Shown here: piece by piece, positions 33,698 to 42,959 of the stretch | Layout: the number at the start of each line of letters is the position of its first letter | Position numbering within the stretch: position 1 is the first letter of the stretch | From: a virus | Virus record (IMG/VR): IMGVR_UViG_3300042991_000632 | Location: 91,036 to 148,025 of that record | Length of the DNA: 56,990 bases | Direction: 5' to 3' (one strand) | Program-made: the position numbers and the translations under genes | The notes under the pieces: model-generated | Database searches by the model: none | What the model was told of the DNA's origin: nothing | Seen by the model: the letters and a program-made list of their open reading frames with translations, nothing else

Positions 33698-34531
33698 TTA
33701 TTTTAGTCCTTGAATTAATTTATCACCATATTTGATGCCGTCATAACCCATTTTCATTGCTTTTTCGGCAATTGCTTTATTTTTTAAATTTAACACATCA
33801 AGATTATATTTTTCCGCTAATTTTTCAAAATTAACATTTGGAAACCATATTTTTGCCATAATATCAACAGGTTGTTGACTGTCTTTATATGTAACGCCTA
33901 ATGCATTCGTATCAAGAAGATTTTCGAAATCAATTTGAAACTTGGAGAAACCATTTAATGGTTCTAATGTAAAGAAGTTTCCAACAACTGAATTTTCTTT
34001 TATCGGTTCTTTTCGATATGCAACAATTGATTGTGGATTTACGCTTGGCTTTTCGGATTGAACTTCAGCATTATCTTCTTCTAATGATGATAAAAATTCA
34101 CTTCTGTCAGTATAATTATTATTAATATCATTTTCATCATTAATAACATCATTGTTAACAATCTCTTCTACGTTATGTGCTTGTTCGTATTCAAAAATAT
34201 CTTCGATCTTATTTAATAATCTACAAGCATCTTTGTCACCCAAGTCAATTTTAATTGCTTTAATTGGTGTACCACTTTGCATTGCTTTGACCCATCTGTG
34301 ATGACCATCAAGAATTTTATTATCGTTACTAAGCCAAATTGGATTCATATCATCAAGACTTACACCTTCAACCTCATCAGAAAATGTTATCCCCTGTGAT
34401 GGTTCTAATTCGTTTGGATCAATCTCAATTAAATTATAATCCACTTCTTCCTCATCAAGTTTTTCCAATATAATATCATATGGTGCACTTATCTGTGGGA
34501 GAAAACGTGGTTTATATCTCATATCAATCAT
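33698..34531 (-). CDS. ParB-like plus ADP-ribosyltransferase-like polyvalent protein, 277 aa
   Basis: Residues about 37-105 resemble a ParB/sulfiredoxin-like domain: EIDPNELEPSQG, then IWLSNDNKILDGHHRWVKAM and PIKAIKIDLG, the DGHHR motif being typical. A charged linker follows. The C-terminal 60 residues (EKLAEKYNLDVLNLKNKAIAEKAMKMGYDGIKYGDKLIQG) match the end of ADP-ribosyltransferase-like domains found in phage polyvalent proteins, where 'GYDGIxY' is common. Such proteins are thought to be delivered with the DNA and to act on host targets. It has its own promoter motif and lies beside other polyvalent genes. The exact activities are inferred. Confidence 0.65.
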   Translation of the reverse strand: MIDMRYKPRFLPQISAPYDIILEKLDEEEVDYNLIEIDPNELEPSQGITFSDEVEGVSLDDMNPIWLSNDNKILDGHHRWVKAMQSGTPIKAIKIDLGDKDACRLLNKIEDIFEYEQAHNVEEIVNNDVINDENDINNNYTDRSEFLSSLEEDNAEVQSEKPSVNPQSIVAYRKEPIKENSVVGNFFTLEPLNGFSKFQIDFENLLDTNALGVTYKDSQQPVDIMAKIWFPNVNFEKLAEKYNLDVLNLKNKAIAEKAMKMGYDGIKYGDKLIQGLK

Positions 34532-34546
34532 TGATTTATAATTTTA

Positions 34547-34555
34547 TATAAATAC
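34547..34555 (-). promoter_or_regulatory. GTATTTATA promoter-like motif
   Basis: Exact motif, 15 nt before the ATG at 34531, in the gap after the HAD gene. Confidence 0.6.
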
Positions 34556-34557
34556 GT

Positions 34558-35118
34558 TTAAATTATTTTTTGAATTTCATCACGAATAATGTCAATTAAT
34601 TTGAAATTTGATTCAACTAACGTTAATTTACCATTATTTGAATGATAAACATTAAATGTTATGTGTTCAGGAATCTGACTTTTAATTGTTTGGTATGCAA
34701 TTATATGTTCTTCCATGTCATCATAAACATTAATTTCGGTTATATCAGGAAATTGTTGAATATAATTTAAAATCTTTTGACCCTTATCTTTCCAATCATA
34801 TTTCATGTCAAGTTTATCAACATGAATGTTATTTTTATCTAAAACAGCCTGAACATATGGGCGTAACTTCTCCTGTCTGGATGTTAAAACAATAACATAA
34901 CTATCGGGTATTGACTGTTCTCTTTCTAATTGGTGTAATACAACCGGGAATGGTTTTATATCGAAAACATCCAAATCCAAACTTTCTGGTCTGCCCCACC
35001 AACCCTGATGTGGATATTGATATCCCATTTTATCCTGCCAAAACTGTTTTCCGTTTTCTTTTTCGGGAGAATTTATTAATGTACCATCAAAATCAAATGC
35101 TGCTAATCGTTTTATCAT
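34558..35118 (-). CDS. HAD-superfamily phosphatase, resembling RNA-repair-associated HAD proteins
   Basis: HAD motif I is RLAAFDFDGTLINSPEKE (nucleophile Asp in AFDFDGTL, about 8-15), motif II is YVIVLTSRQEKLRPY, and motif IV is VYDDMEEHIIAY. The cap is small, as in the 'Swiss Army Knife RNA repair' class of HAD phosphatases, although I am unsure of that class. The pairing with a 2H phosphoesterase and a CCA-adding enzyme supports a role in RNA end processing. The longest frame starts at 35133; the ATG at 35118 is just before the stop of the 2H gene and gives the standard MIKRLAAFDFDG start. Confidence 0.75.
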   Translation of the reverse strand: MIKRLAAFDFDGTLINSPEKENGKQFWQDKMGYQYPHQGWWGRPESLDLDVFDIKPFPVVLHQLEREQSIPDSYVIVLTSRQEKLRPYVQAVLDKNNIHVDKLDMKYDWKDKGQKILNYIQQFPDITEINVYDDMEEHIIAYQTIKSQIPEHITFNVYHSNNGKLTLVESNFKLIDIIRDEIQKII

Positions 35119-35119
35119 A

Positions 35120-35515
35120 TTATCTAAATTCAACTTCAGTTACTTTTCCTGTTAGTTTTAATGGAAACGGTATGGGTTTCCAGTCGGTTAATTGATTTGA
35201 CATTACTGGTTTACCGCCTTCAGCAGCATTTACCGCTAATGTAATATGTGGCTTTATGTTTACTGATTCATAACCATTAACACCAACAGCAATTACCTTA
35301 TCATTAATTGCATAATCCTCAACATTCAATACAATCTCACTACCATTTATCAAATCATTTTTCGCCTGAGATTCTGGATCAAGTGCACCTGTCATTATTG
35401 TCATATGATGTGCAAATATTTTCCAGCCTTCAGGTATCATTGACTTGAAAACCTTAACTAATTTCTGATGAGACTCATCATCAAGAATAACTGCACTATA
35501 TGAAATATCTGCCAT
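35120..35515 (-). CDS. 2H phosphoesterase-like protein, possible cyclic phosphodiesterase
   Basis: The two H-h-(T/S)-h signatures of the 2H superfamily are visible: HMTI at about residues 38-41 and HITL at about 90-93, with strands and helices of the right spacing. 2H enzymes open 2',3'-cyclic phosphates on RNA ends, including in tRNA repair. This 131-residue size equals a minimal domain. It is flanked by a HAD phosphatase (1-nt gap) and the giant polyvalent protein (1-base overlap, ATG inside the stop region), so the three are translated together. Activity and substrate are inferred. Confidence 0.6.
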   Translation of the reverse strand: MADISYSAVILDDESHQKLVKVFKSMIPEGWKIFAHHMTIMTGALDPESQAKNDLINGSEIVLNVEDYAINDKVIAVGVNGYESVNIKPHITLAVNAAEGGKPVMSNQLTDWKPIPFPLKLTGKVTEVEFR

Positions 35516-38500
35516 TAGAGTAATTTATTGTTTTCGTTTAACATTTGTGTATCGTTCACAAAAGTAGATAATTCTTTTTTATTATTCTGTAATTTATCGG
35601 AATATATTTTTAACAATAACATTTTTTTTATCTTACCAACTTCCTCACCCTTTGGAATGCCAAGATTAATAATATCATTACCATTAATTGCTAATTCATT
35701 AACAGTTTTGGGATATTTACCCGATAATAATTCTTGTGCAGCAACATCAATTACGTGTGGTAAAATCTTACTTTGAAGTGATTCAATATATTTAACATAC
35801 ATATTATGTGCTACCGATCTTGCTTCAATCTTTGTTGTTGCTTCACTACTATCATAAGCAATTTGCAATGCCTGTATTTCTTTATAAATTTTAGTTCCTG
35901 TCGCATCTTCTGTTGCAAATCTTTTTAAGAAATATTCTGCTGGGTTTGGAAATAAACGTATTAATAAAAATATAAATTCACCAATCGTATTAACATCTTC
36001 AAATGGACTCCTATCGATTACTGATTGGTTTAATTCCGTACCAAATATTTGAGTATAAAGTCCGGTATTTTTCAATAACTGTGCTCCAATCCTTGGCTCA
36101 CCCTTCTCAACGATTTTACCAAACTCTGTTAATATTCTATCGGCAGGTTCTTTTTTTATCATTTCAGCATTGTCAATAATCATTTGCATTGTCTTTGGTT
36201 CAATTGAGAAACCAAAACGACTTGAAAATTGAACAGCACGTAACATCCTTAATGGATCATCACTAAATGCTTCAGGATTAACAGCACGGATAATTTTATT
36301 CTTTAAATCTTCCTGACCGTTATATGGATCAATAATATTCCCATCAATATCTTTTGCAATTGCATTTATTGTAAAATCTCTGCGTTCCAAATCTTTTTCA
36401 ATTGGTAATGTATGATCTGAGGTTATTTTAAAATCCTTATGTCCACCACCACCTGTTGGTTTTTCTGTTCTTGGAACTGCAATGTCTATGCTTTCAGTTG
36501 AACCATCTGGTGTAAATATTATCACACTAAATGATTGACCCTCAATGCTTGCTCTACCATATTTTGATAATATATTTTTTAGTTCTTCAATTGGTATACC
36601 AGCAATAAGTAAATCCAAATCTTTTGATTCTTTACCTAAGAAACCATCACGTACAGCACCACCAACTGAATATATCTTACCGCCACGTTCTTCAACCTCT
36701 TTTTTGAACGGTAAATCGTCCAACGACATTAGTTGTGCTTCATTTAGATTATTTTTAATTAAAACAAGATAGCCACCATCACCATCTTCAGCAATAACAT
36801 CACCATTAAAATCAAATTCCTCAATATCCGAAAAATCGGATTCGTTTGAATATCTTTTAGCATCTTCAAATGTTTTTGTAACCCAAACAATACTTTTTGC
36901 CGGGTATTTATCGAGTTCTGCTAATTTTTCATCAGTAATGTGTGCGAAATCATCAGTGTTTTCCAATTCATCTCTTTCATGTCTGACAACATCACCTGCA
37001 GTTGTTCCACGTTCATGCCAAAATCCACTATCAACACGATATGCTTTTCCAGAATACGCTTCTTCATTCAAATTCCCACTATTTGGTAATCTATACATCA
37101 ACTGCATCGTTTTAAAATCTTTATTTTTTCCTTTGTTCATTACAAATCCCAGAGAACTATACCATGCCTTTAACTTAGGTACGCTTGCTCCCCAAACATT
37201 ATCGGGGGTCAAGGTAATAATTTTATTTTGTTTATCAGCATAATCAAACAATGATTTTATTGCATCATTAGCATATCCTTTACCTCTGAATGATTTATAA
37301 ATAAAAATTTTATCTAATGTAAGATATTCTTTATTTCGATTCATAATTTCGATCTCACCAACAACCTGACCATTATCCGTTATTTTATATGAACCCCAGC
37401 CACCCTGTATATCACTACTTGGTAAATCAACGGTTGTTGTTTCGTGCACCATGCTTTTAACGCCACCCAATAATTCATCATAATCTGTGTTTTGAAACAC
37501 TTCACTATATTCTTCATTGGGTTCATCGTATGCATCCAAACCAGTCATTTCATAAAATGCTCTTAATCTTTTTTTCATATCATCAGTAATTGTTACCTTA
37601 CCTTTGTATGTACCCTGCACTGGTCTTCTATATCTAACCTCTTTTAAATGAGCGAAGTCACCAATATCCCAATGTGAAATATCCACATCCGGTTTTTCTG
37701 AGATTTCATAAATATAAAATACTTCTGGATTTTTATTGTGTTGTAGGAACATTGAATATAATCCCATCACTGCACCACCAATGCTTTTACTTGCAGCAAC
37801 CTCTGGTTTATCACTAATCCAGAATGTATCGTATTTCCACACAGGACTACCGGAATCATCAATTGCCTCATAAAAACCTTCAGGTTCAAATTCTACGGTT
37901 TCACCCATGTTCTTTTCAACAGCACGATAATATTTTTGAGTATTTGCTACTTCACCCAATACAAATTTATTGTCGTCACTAACATTTGCAACATAATCTG
38001 ACCACATATCAGAATATATATTAACTGGAATTGTTGTTTCTTTATTAAGATATGCTTGAGCAACCCTATGATAACCATCTTCAACCAAAAATTTTTGTTT
38101 TTCTATGTTATAAAACACTAAAACTGGTTCATCAGTTTGAGAGGGTTTTCCTTGTTTAATATCCTGAATAGCACCAAAGATACCACGCTTACTTACGGTT
38201 AAATCTTTTAATGGAAAATCAGGAATTGATAACATTTCATCTTTTCCAACACCACGATTTAATTTATTATAATCAATTCCTTCACTTATTTTTTTTAATT
38301 CTAAATTATTAATATCGCCTTGATTGCATGCAACACTGGTATTACCCAATCCACCCAACCTGCATTTTTTCTTAACATTAACAGATTGTGCTCCGGGCAT
38401 ATATGATAACTTTCTTTCTGTCATCATATATTCATCATCAGTTGCATCACCAACGACATGATTATATTCTAAATCTTCATCAACGGGTGGCACATTATTG

Positions 38501-40959
38501 TCTGTCAACGGTGATGTATCATTTTGATTATATGTTGGAAATCCATCCTGACCTAAATCACTATCGGTTGAAAATTTCGATGATCCATCTTCAGCAACCA
38601 TAATTTCTTTTGCACCCACCGGATTTTGAAGTGCATTACCAAAACCAACATCAAAAAATCCTAATGCACCACTTTTCTTATATCCAAGATTTTCTTTATT
38701 TACGAAATCAATACTTTCAACACCATATTGTTGCAATTCTTCAGCAATTCTTATTAATCCATAGAAAAATTCAGAATCTTGTGAATTCTTTTTTAAATAT
38801 GCATCAATTTTTCGTTTATCAACAACACCATCACGCCACCAGCCAAGATAAAATTCGATTGCGTCTGGAATTGTAATATTTAATATTTTATTAAAAGCAA
38901 AATCTAATCTCGAATATTGTTGTGCAATACTTGGATCGGTATCAAGTTTTTCAAGTACAATTACATATGTTTCCGGTATTGTGTCATCAGATTTTGATTT
39001 AACTCTATAAACACCATATGGTTGTGCAATATATTTTAATTGCTTATCAATAAGTTTTAAGTTTTCAACGGCTTCTGTTTTATCTTTTGTTACTTTTAGT
39101 ATTTTATCATCACCAATATCATAAGCAACACCAAAATTACCACCAGCAATATATTTAGGCTGTTCATATCCAAGTTTATCGGCTACTTGCTGTGCAATTT
39201 TATCGGCAATTGTTTTATCATAAACTTCAATTAGGTTAGACATATTTTCTGGTAGAAATACCGTATTGCTATCATTAAAATATGGCTCTGTTGCGCTATA
39301 ACCGCCAACATCAAAATATTTTAATACACCATCCTTATATCCAAGATTTCTCGGTTCAACAATATAATCATGTGATTTAATTTCTAAACTAATCAGATCA
39401 TTTCTGATGTTTAATAAATCCATTATATATTTATACGCAAGTTTTCGATCATCCTCAGATACCTTGGCTTCTGGGTTATTGGTTAAAATCTTTTTTGCAA
39501 TTTCTGCGATTTGTTCTGATGTGTATTTTTTCTTAACAAAATAAAAAGCAAAATCACCAAAATTTAAACCGTCTGGTTTTATTTCTTCTATGATTTTTTC
39601 AAGTCTATAAAATTCCTGTGTTGGTTTATCGATAATATTTTCTTGTAATATTCCATAGAATGATGCATTATTATTTTCAGTATCAACAATTTTATATAAA
39701 CCAAACACATCTGCAATATGCATAGGATGTCCTCTCATCACTTTGGTTGCAGAATCCGCTTCACTAACATCAGATGTTATTTTAAAAACATTCTCACTAT
39801 CTAATTCATATGCATAACCAAAGCCACCAGAACCTAAAAATTTTGGTGTGTTTGGTGATAAATTTATTTTCTTAATAGTAGCATTTGCTAATTTTAATGC
39901 ATATTCAGGATTCAAATCATTGATACGTGAAAGTCCTGATCTTGAATTTGGTTTTGTTGTTTCGTCAATTTCACGTACTTCTTTTTGTAAAAGATCACGA
40001 TTGTACCAACCTTGCTCTACAAGATATTCCTGAAGAATTAGTAAATTATCATAAAATTTCTTTTTATTTGGAACACGTTCTAATGTTTCTTTAAGATTGT
40101 TTACACATTCATGAAACATATCAACAATATATGGCATGCTTGGTAACTTTCTTGTTGGATATTTATTCCTATTTAAAATAAATGAGATGAAACCTTCATT
40201 AACAACATCATTGCCATCGCCAACACCATAAGGTATTAATCCCCACATACCATGTCTAACCTCATCGCCACTTCCAATGTCTGAAAGTATATCGTCATTA
40301 CCATCATTAAAACCATAAAGTTCATATAGTTGATATTTATTTTGTTTTCTTTGTGGACTATAATATGTATCAAACACCTCATCATTTAAACCATAATCGG
40401 TTAAAACAATTATTGGTTGACCATCACGAAGAACTTCACCATATGAACTTGGTCTGTTCATATCCCCGGCAGATTGATCATGATTTGCTATGAAATTTTG
40501 TAACTCCTGTGCAAATTCGTTATCGTTTAATTTTTCGACAACACTTTGATCTTGTCCAAATATTGCCCTACGACCTTTATTACTATCAGAAAAATTTCTG
40601 AGATACATGTATAATTCGCTTAAATTTGGTATTTCGGTTAGTTGTATGATTCTTTTTTCATTAACCTTCTTACCCTTCTCAGCAATTATCCACGTGTAAT
40701 CATCAGCAGATTCAAATATTTTTGTGACAATACTATGATTATATGAATAATACCCAATATTTATTTCGGCTTCATTTTGAGCAACACCTTTTGCATTCTT
40801 AGCAACCTTAAAAACTTTAGTGCCGTCAATGTCATACACAACCCTGCCACTACCACTACCAATTCGTGTTAGATTATCATTGGCTGCATTTATTTTTCCC
40901 GAAAAAGATTTAATTTCTTCAAAATCATCCAGAAAGACTAAAAATTCATCGTATGTCAT
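35515..40959 (-). CDS. Giant polyvalent protein: three kinase-like domains, ParB, ART, GNAT and C-terminal CCA-adding enzyme
   Basis: 1814 residues with discrete modules. Kinase-like folds recur at about 34-210 (IGSGSGRVVYDI), 376-560 (LGSGGFGYAYEL) and 605-780 (AGGNFGVAYDIG), with TDYGL and FDVG-type DFG equivalents. A linker includes KKKCRLGG and CNQGDI (864-882). A ParB-like domain follows at about 905-990 (VEDGYHR), an ART-like domain at about 1008-1120, a GNAT acetyltransferase at about 1185-1285 (RGKGYAN), another ART-like piece at 1306-1400, and a class II CCA tRNA nucleotidyltransferase at 1409-1800 (GGAVRD, DLD, RRDFTINA, DDPLRMLRA). LNE tripeptides lie at 1297-1299, 1405-1407 and 1807-1809, bracketing the last two modules. 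Probably virion-delivered and cut. Confidence 0.8.
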   Translation of the reverse strand: MTYDEFLVFLDDFEEIKSFSGKINAANDNLTRIGSGSGRVVYDIDGTKVFKVAKNAKGVAQNEAEINIGYYSYNHSIVTKIFESADDYTWIIAEKGKKVNEKRIIQLTEIPNLSELYMYLRNFSDSNKGRRAIFGQDQSVVEKLNDNEFAQELQNFIANHDQSAGDMNRPSSYGEVLRDGQPIIVLTDYGLNDEVFDTYYSPQRKQNKYQLYELYGFNDGNDDILSDIGSGDEVRHGMWGLIPYGVGDGNDVVNEGFISFILNRNKYPTRKLPSMPYIVDMFHECVNNLKETLERVPNKKKFYDNLLILQEYLVEQGWYNRDLLQKEVREIDETTKPNSRSGLSRINDLNPEYALKLANATIKKINLSPNTPKFLGSGGFGYAYELDSENVFKITSDVSEADSATKVMRGHPMHIADVFGLYKIVDTENNNASFYGILQENIIDKPTQEFYRLEKIIEEIKPDGLNFGDFAFYFVKKKYTSEQIAEIAKKILTNNPEAKVSEDDRKLAYKYIMDLLNIRNDLISLEIKSHDYIVEPRNLGYKDGVLKYFDVGGYSATEPYFNDSNTVFLPENMSNLIEVYDKTIADKIAQQVADKLGYEQPKYIAGGNFGVAYDIGDDKILKVTKDKTEAVENLKLIDKQLKYIAQPYGVYRVKSKSDDTIPETYVIVLEKLDTDPSIAQQYSRLDFAFNKILNITIPDAIEFYLGWWRDGVVDKRKIDAYLKKNSQDSEFFYGLIRIAEELQQYGVESIDFVNKENLGYKKSGALGFFDVGFGNALQNPVGAKEIMVAEDGSSKFSTDSDLGQDGFPTYNQNDTSPLTDNNVPPVDEDLEYNHVVGDATDDEYMMTERKLSYMPGAQSVNVKKKCRLGGLGNTSVACNQGDINNLELKKISEGIDYNKLNRGVGKDEMLSIPDFPLKDLTVSKRGIFGAIQDIKQGKPSQTDEPVLVFYNIEKQKFLVEDGYHRVAQAYLNKETTIPVNIYSDMWSDYVANVSDDNKFVLGEVANTQKYYRAVEKNMGETVEFEPEGFYEAIDDSGSPVWKYDTFWISDKPEVAASKSIGGAVMGLYSMFLQHNKNPEVFYIYEISEKPDVDISHWDIGDFAHLKEVRYRRPVQGTYKGKVTITDDMKKRLRAFYEMTGLDAYDEPNEEYSEVFQNTDYDELLGGVKSMVHETTTVDLPSSDIQGGWGSYKITDNGQVVGEIEIMNRNKEYLTLDKIFIYKSFRGKGYANDAIKSLFDYADKQNKIITLTPDNVWGASVPKLKAWYSSLGFVMNKGKNKDFKTMQLMYRLPNSGNLNEEAYSGKAYRVDSGFWHERGTTAGDVVRHERDELENTDDFAHITDEKLAELDKYPAKSIVWVTKTFEDAKRYSNESDFSDIEEFDFNGDVIAEDGDGGYLVLIKNNLNEAQLMSLDDLPFKKEVEERGGKIYSVGGAVRDGFLGKESKDLDLLIAGIPIEELKNILSKYGRASIEGQSFSVIIFTPDGSTESIDIAVPRTEKPTGGGGHKDFKITSDHTLPIEKDLERRDFTINAIAKDIDGNIIDPYNGQEDLKNKIIRAVNPEAFSDDPLRMLRAVQFSSRFGFSIEPKTMQMIIDNAEMIKKEPADRILTEFGKIVEKGEPRIGAQLLKNTGLYTQIFGTELNQSVIDRSPFEDVNTIGEFIFLLIRLFPNPAEYFLKRFATEDATGTKIYKEIQALQIAYDSSEATTKIEARSVAHNMYVKYIESLQSKILPHVIDVAAQELLSGKYPKTVNELAINGNDIINLGIPKGEEVGKIKKMLLLKIYSDKLQNNKKELSTFVNDTQMLNENNKLL

Positions 40960-40978
40960 GGCAAGAATATAGTATATC

Positions 40979-40987
40979 CATAAATAC
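40979..40987 (-). promoter_or_regulatory. Near-match to GTATTTATA motif
   Basis: GTATTTATG on the minus strand, 19 nt before the ATG of the 1814-residue gene and 19 nt past the terminator at 41007-41024. Confidence 0.5.
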
Positions 40988-40999
40988 AGAATTAACCGT

Positions 41000-41024
41000 A
41001 AAAAAAGCGCAACTATTGTTGCGC
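41000..41024 (-). terminator. Intrinsic terminator overlapping a gene end
   Basis: 7-bp stem GCGCAAC (arms 41007-41013 and 41018-41024), 4-nt loop, then TTTTTT on the minus strand. It overlaps the last codons and stop of the gene at 41013-41693. Confidence 0.7.
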
Positions 41025-41693
41025 CTTATTTTGCTTTGATTTTGCTTGAATCTCTCGAATTGTTTCGATAACGATTGTTCGAATAAGGTCTTTATTTTCA
41101 GTAAGTACCGATTTGATCCTATCAACAGCATACATTTCAAGTATGGTATCCTTGATTGCTTCTTCGAATATTGGACTCAGGCTTTCTGCCAAATAATTAT
41201 TAACAATTTTCTTCACATTTTCAGTGAGATACTGTTCATTTAAATTCATTGGTTGTGCTGGTGGTTGATTTTTCATTGGAGCACCAACTGCTGGCATTTT
41301 AGAAAACTCTGACATTGATTCAGTCAATGTTTGTTTTCTTTTTGACTCCATGTCACGATATAACTGTTCATCCCTTTCGGGCGACATGTCAACATCTTGT
41401 GCTGGCATTGGAATATGACCACGTTGTGGTTGTGCGACAGGTGTTTCATTAATACGCATTCTTAGACTTTCGCCTTTCTTTTCAGCCACCCTACCGTCAA
41501 CAACTTTAACCAAACTTGTTGCTGCGTTTTCTTTTCCGGTTCTTAGTGATTCAAGTAATCCATTTAAAAAAACATCTCTTGGTGCGACACCAGCACCAAC
41601 TGACTCTCCTAACGGAGATTGAGTCATGTTTCTTTCTCTTTTACGACTATCAATTTCGGTTTTTAATTTATTTAAATCGACACTTTTTGCCAT
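41013..41693 (-). CDS. Conserved phage protein, 226 aa, unknown
   Basis: An N-terminal helical part VDLNKLKTEIDSRKRERN, a VAPRDVFLNGLLESLRTGKEN segment, a Pro-rich linker, then an LNE at 151-153 (NLNEQYLTENV) and a C-terminal helical domain VKKIVNNYLAESLSPIFEEA...DTILEMYAVDRIKSVL. I recall near-identical organisation in other T4-like phages, without known function. The LNE between linker and C-terminal domain resembles a processing site, so a prohead-core or packaged role is possible. The gene has a promoter motif 22 nt upstream and a terminator at its end, forming a single-gene unit. Confidence 0.65.
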   Translation of the reverse strand: MAKSVDLNKLKTEIDSRKRERNMTQSPLGESVGAGVAPRDVFLNGLLESLRTGKENAATSLVKVVDGRVAEKKGESLRMRINETPVAQPQRGHIPMPAQDVDMSPERDEQLYRDMESKRKQTLTESMSEFSKMPAVGAPMKNQPPAQPMNLNEQYLTENVKKIVNNYLAESLSPIFEEAIKDTILEMYAVDRIKSVLTENKDLIRTIVIETIREIQAKSKQNKAQQ

Positions 41694-41715
41694 TTTATAA
41701 AAATTTATATTTTTT

Positions 41716-41724
41716 TATAAATAC
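41716..41724 (-). promoter_or_regulatory. GTATTTATA promoter-like motif
   Basis: Exact motif, 22 nt before the ATG of the gene at 41013-41693. Confidence 0.6.
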
Positions 41725-41728
41725 TACA

Positions 41729-42688
41729 TTATTTGAAAAAAGTCTTTCTTTCAACAGGAGTATTTGATAAATTATCTTTTGGAAGTTTACTTTTTAAATT
41801 ATTTTTTGTTTTATCAACAAATCTTCTCATTTCAATATCGCTTGATATTGGTGGTCGAACCATTTTATCATACAATGACATTAAATTTCCAACAAAAACT
41901 TCTTTGGGATATTTGTCTTTCTGACTAATATGTATTGTTCTGAAATTACCATTTCTATCGATGGCAACCATATAATCATTTGGCGATTTTTTCTTTTGTT
42001 TTCGTATCAAATCATATAAGCCACCAACAGTATCTTTTGTGATTTTTTTATTTTGTTTGGTAACATTATGAAAATCTCTGAATTTTTTTGCTTGTGATGC
42101 GAATGTTGATTTATCAACCTTTTGTGCTATTTTATCAGGTTCGTTAACTGAATCAGTTCCCTTAACCATCATTTCCTTTTCTTTTGATATTGAAACATGT
42201 GCAATCGCTGTTGGTATAAACTTATCTTCCTCACTATATTTGGGTGGTATGTCTACTTTTCCATCTTTATCAACAAATCGTTGACCGTTACCAATTGGCA
42301 ATACCTCAGTGATGTTATTAACTAAAAATAATCTCCATCCCGGCTTATTACCCCAATACTCATGTTCTGATCTGCGTCTTCCTTTTTTATCACCCCATTT
42401 ATAAGAATCACTATCACCCTTTTCTTGCCACGCCCTGAGTGCTAATTCACCGTTATGATTCTCAATTGGATTACCTTTTTTATCAGTTGTTTTCGTTTGT
42501 AACAAGCCTAAACGCATAGGTCTGACTGTTCGATATCCTTTTGAAATTGTCTCATCACCAGCATAATAGATATAGATATACTGATAGTTATTGATTGCAT
42601 CCACAAGTCGCTTATCAACAACACTTTCAGTTATAAGATAACGAAAAGTATCAATATTATCACGCAATATTTTAGTTTCTGATTGCAT
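41729..42688 (-). CDS. WYL-like domain protein, 319 aa
   Basis: The segment at about 28-135 resembles the WYL ligand-binding fold: AINNYQYIYIYYAGDETISK, RTVRPMRLGLL, LALRAWQEKG and WRLFLVNNITEVLP. WYL domains bind nucleic acids or nucleotides and often sit in regulators. No helix-turn-helix is seen. The second half is charged (KKFRDFHNVTKQNKKITKD; MVAIDRNGNFRTIHISQKD) and unfamiliar. It might sense nucleotides or single-stranded nucleic acid. Its ATG overlaps the end of the 79-residue gene by one base. The assignment is by pattern. Confidence 0.5.
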   Translation of the reverse strand: MQSETKILRDNIDTFRYLITESVVDKRLVDAINNYQYIYIYYAGDETISKGYRTVRPMRLGLLQTKTTDKKGNPIENHNGELALRAWQEKGDSDSYKWGDKKGRRRSEHEYWGNKPGWRLFLVNNITEVLPIGNGQRFVDKDGKVDIPPKYSEEDKFIPTAIAHVSISKEKEMMVKGTDSVNEPDKIAQKVDKSTFASQAKKFRDFHNVTKQNKKITKDTVGGLYDLIRKQKKKSPNDYMVAIDRNGNFRTIHISQKDKYPKEVFVGNLMSLYDKMVRPPISSDIEMRRFVDKTKNNLKSKLPKDNLSNTPVERKTFFK

Positions 42689-42927
42689 TATGCAGTCGCA
42701 TCGTTATATTCTTTGTTTCTGTTATACTTGTTTCTTACCACTGATTTTTCTCTGGTTCTGATATCGGTTAAACCACCAACCTGACCATCAACTTCGCCTT
42801 TACCCGGCTCATCACCATTCGATAATGCATTTGAGTGACCAACTTCATATTTGTCGTTTTCATCGTATGCGTTTCTGGCAATATGTTTTACTCTAAACGG
42901 TAAACTAATTCCTTCTAATCTGCTCAT
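42688..42927 (-). CDS. Small polar phage protein, 79 aa
   Basis: A compact polar sequence with SLPFRVKHIARNAYDENDKY and a Gly/Asp-rich segment (GDEPGKGEVDGQVGG), then TDIRTREKSVVRNKYNRN. No recognised family. The repeated NKYNRN-like end suggests a flexible binding tail. It precedes the WYL-like gene and shares its transcription unit. Confidence 0.55.
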   Translation of the reverse strand: MSRLEGISLPFRVKHIARNAYDENDKYEVGHSNALSNGDEPGKGEVDGQVGGLTDIRTREKSVVRNKYNRNKEYNDATA

Positions 42928-42959
42928 TTTTGTATGTTTTAGTTTTTCATGTTATTTTT

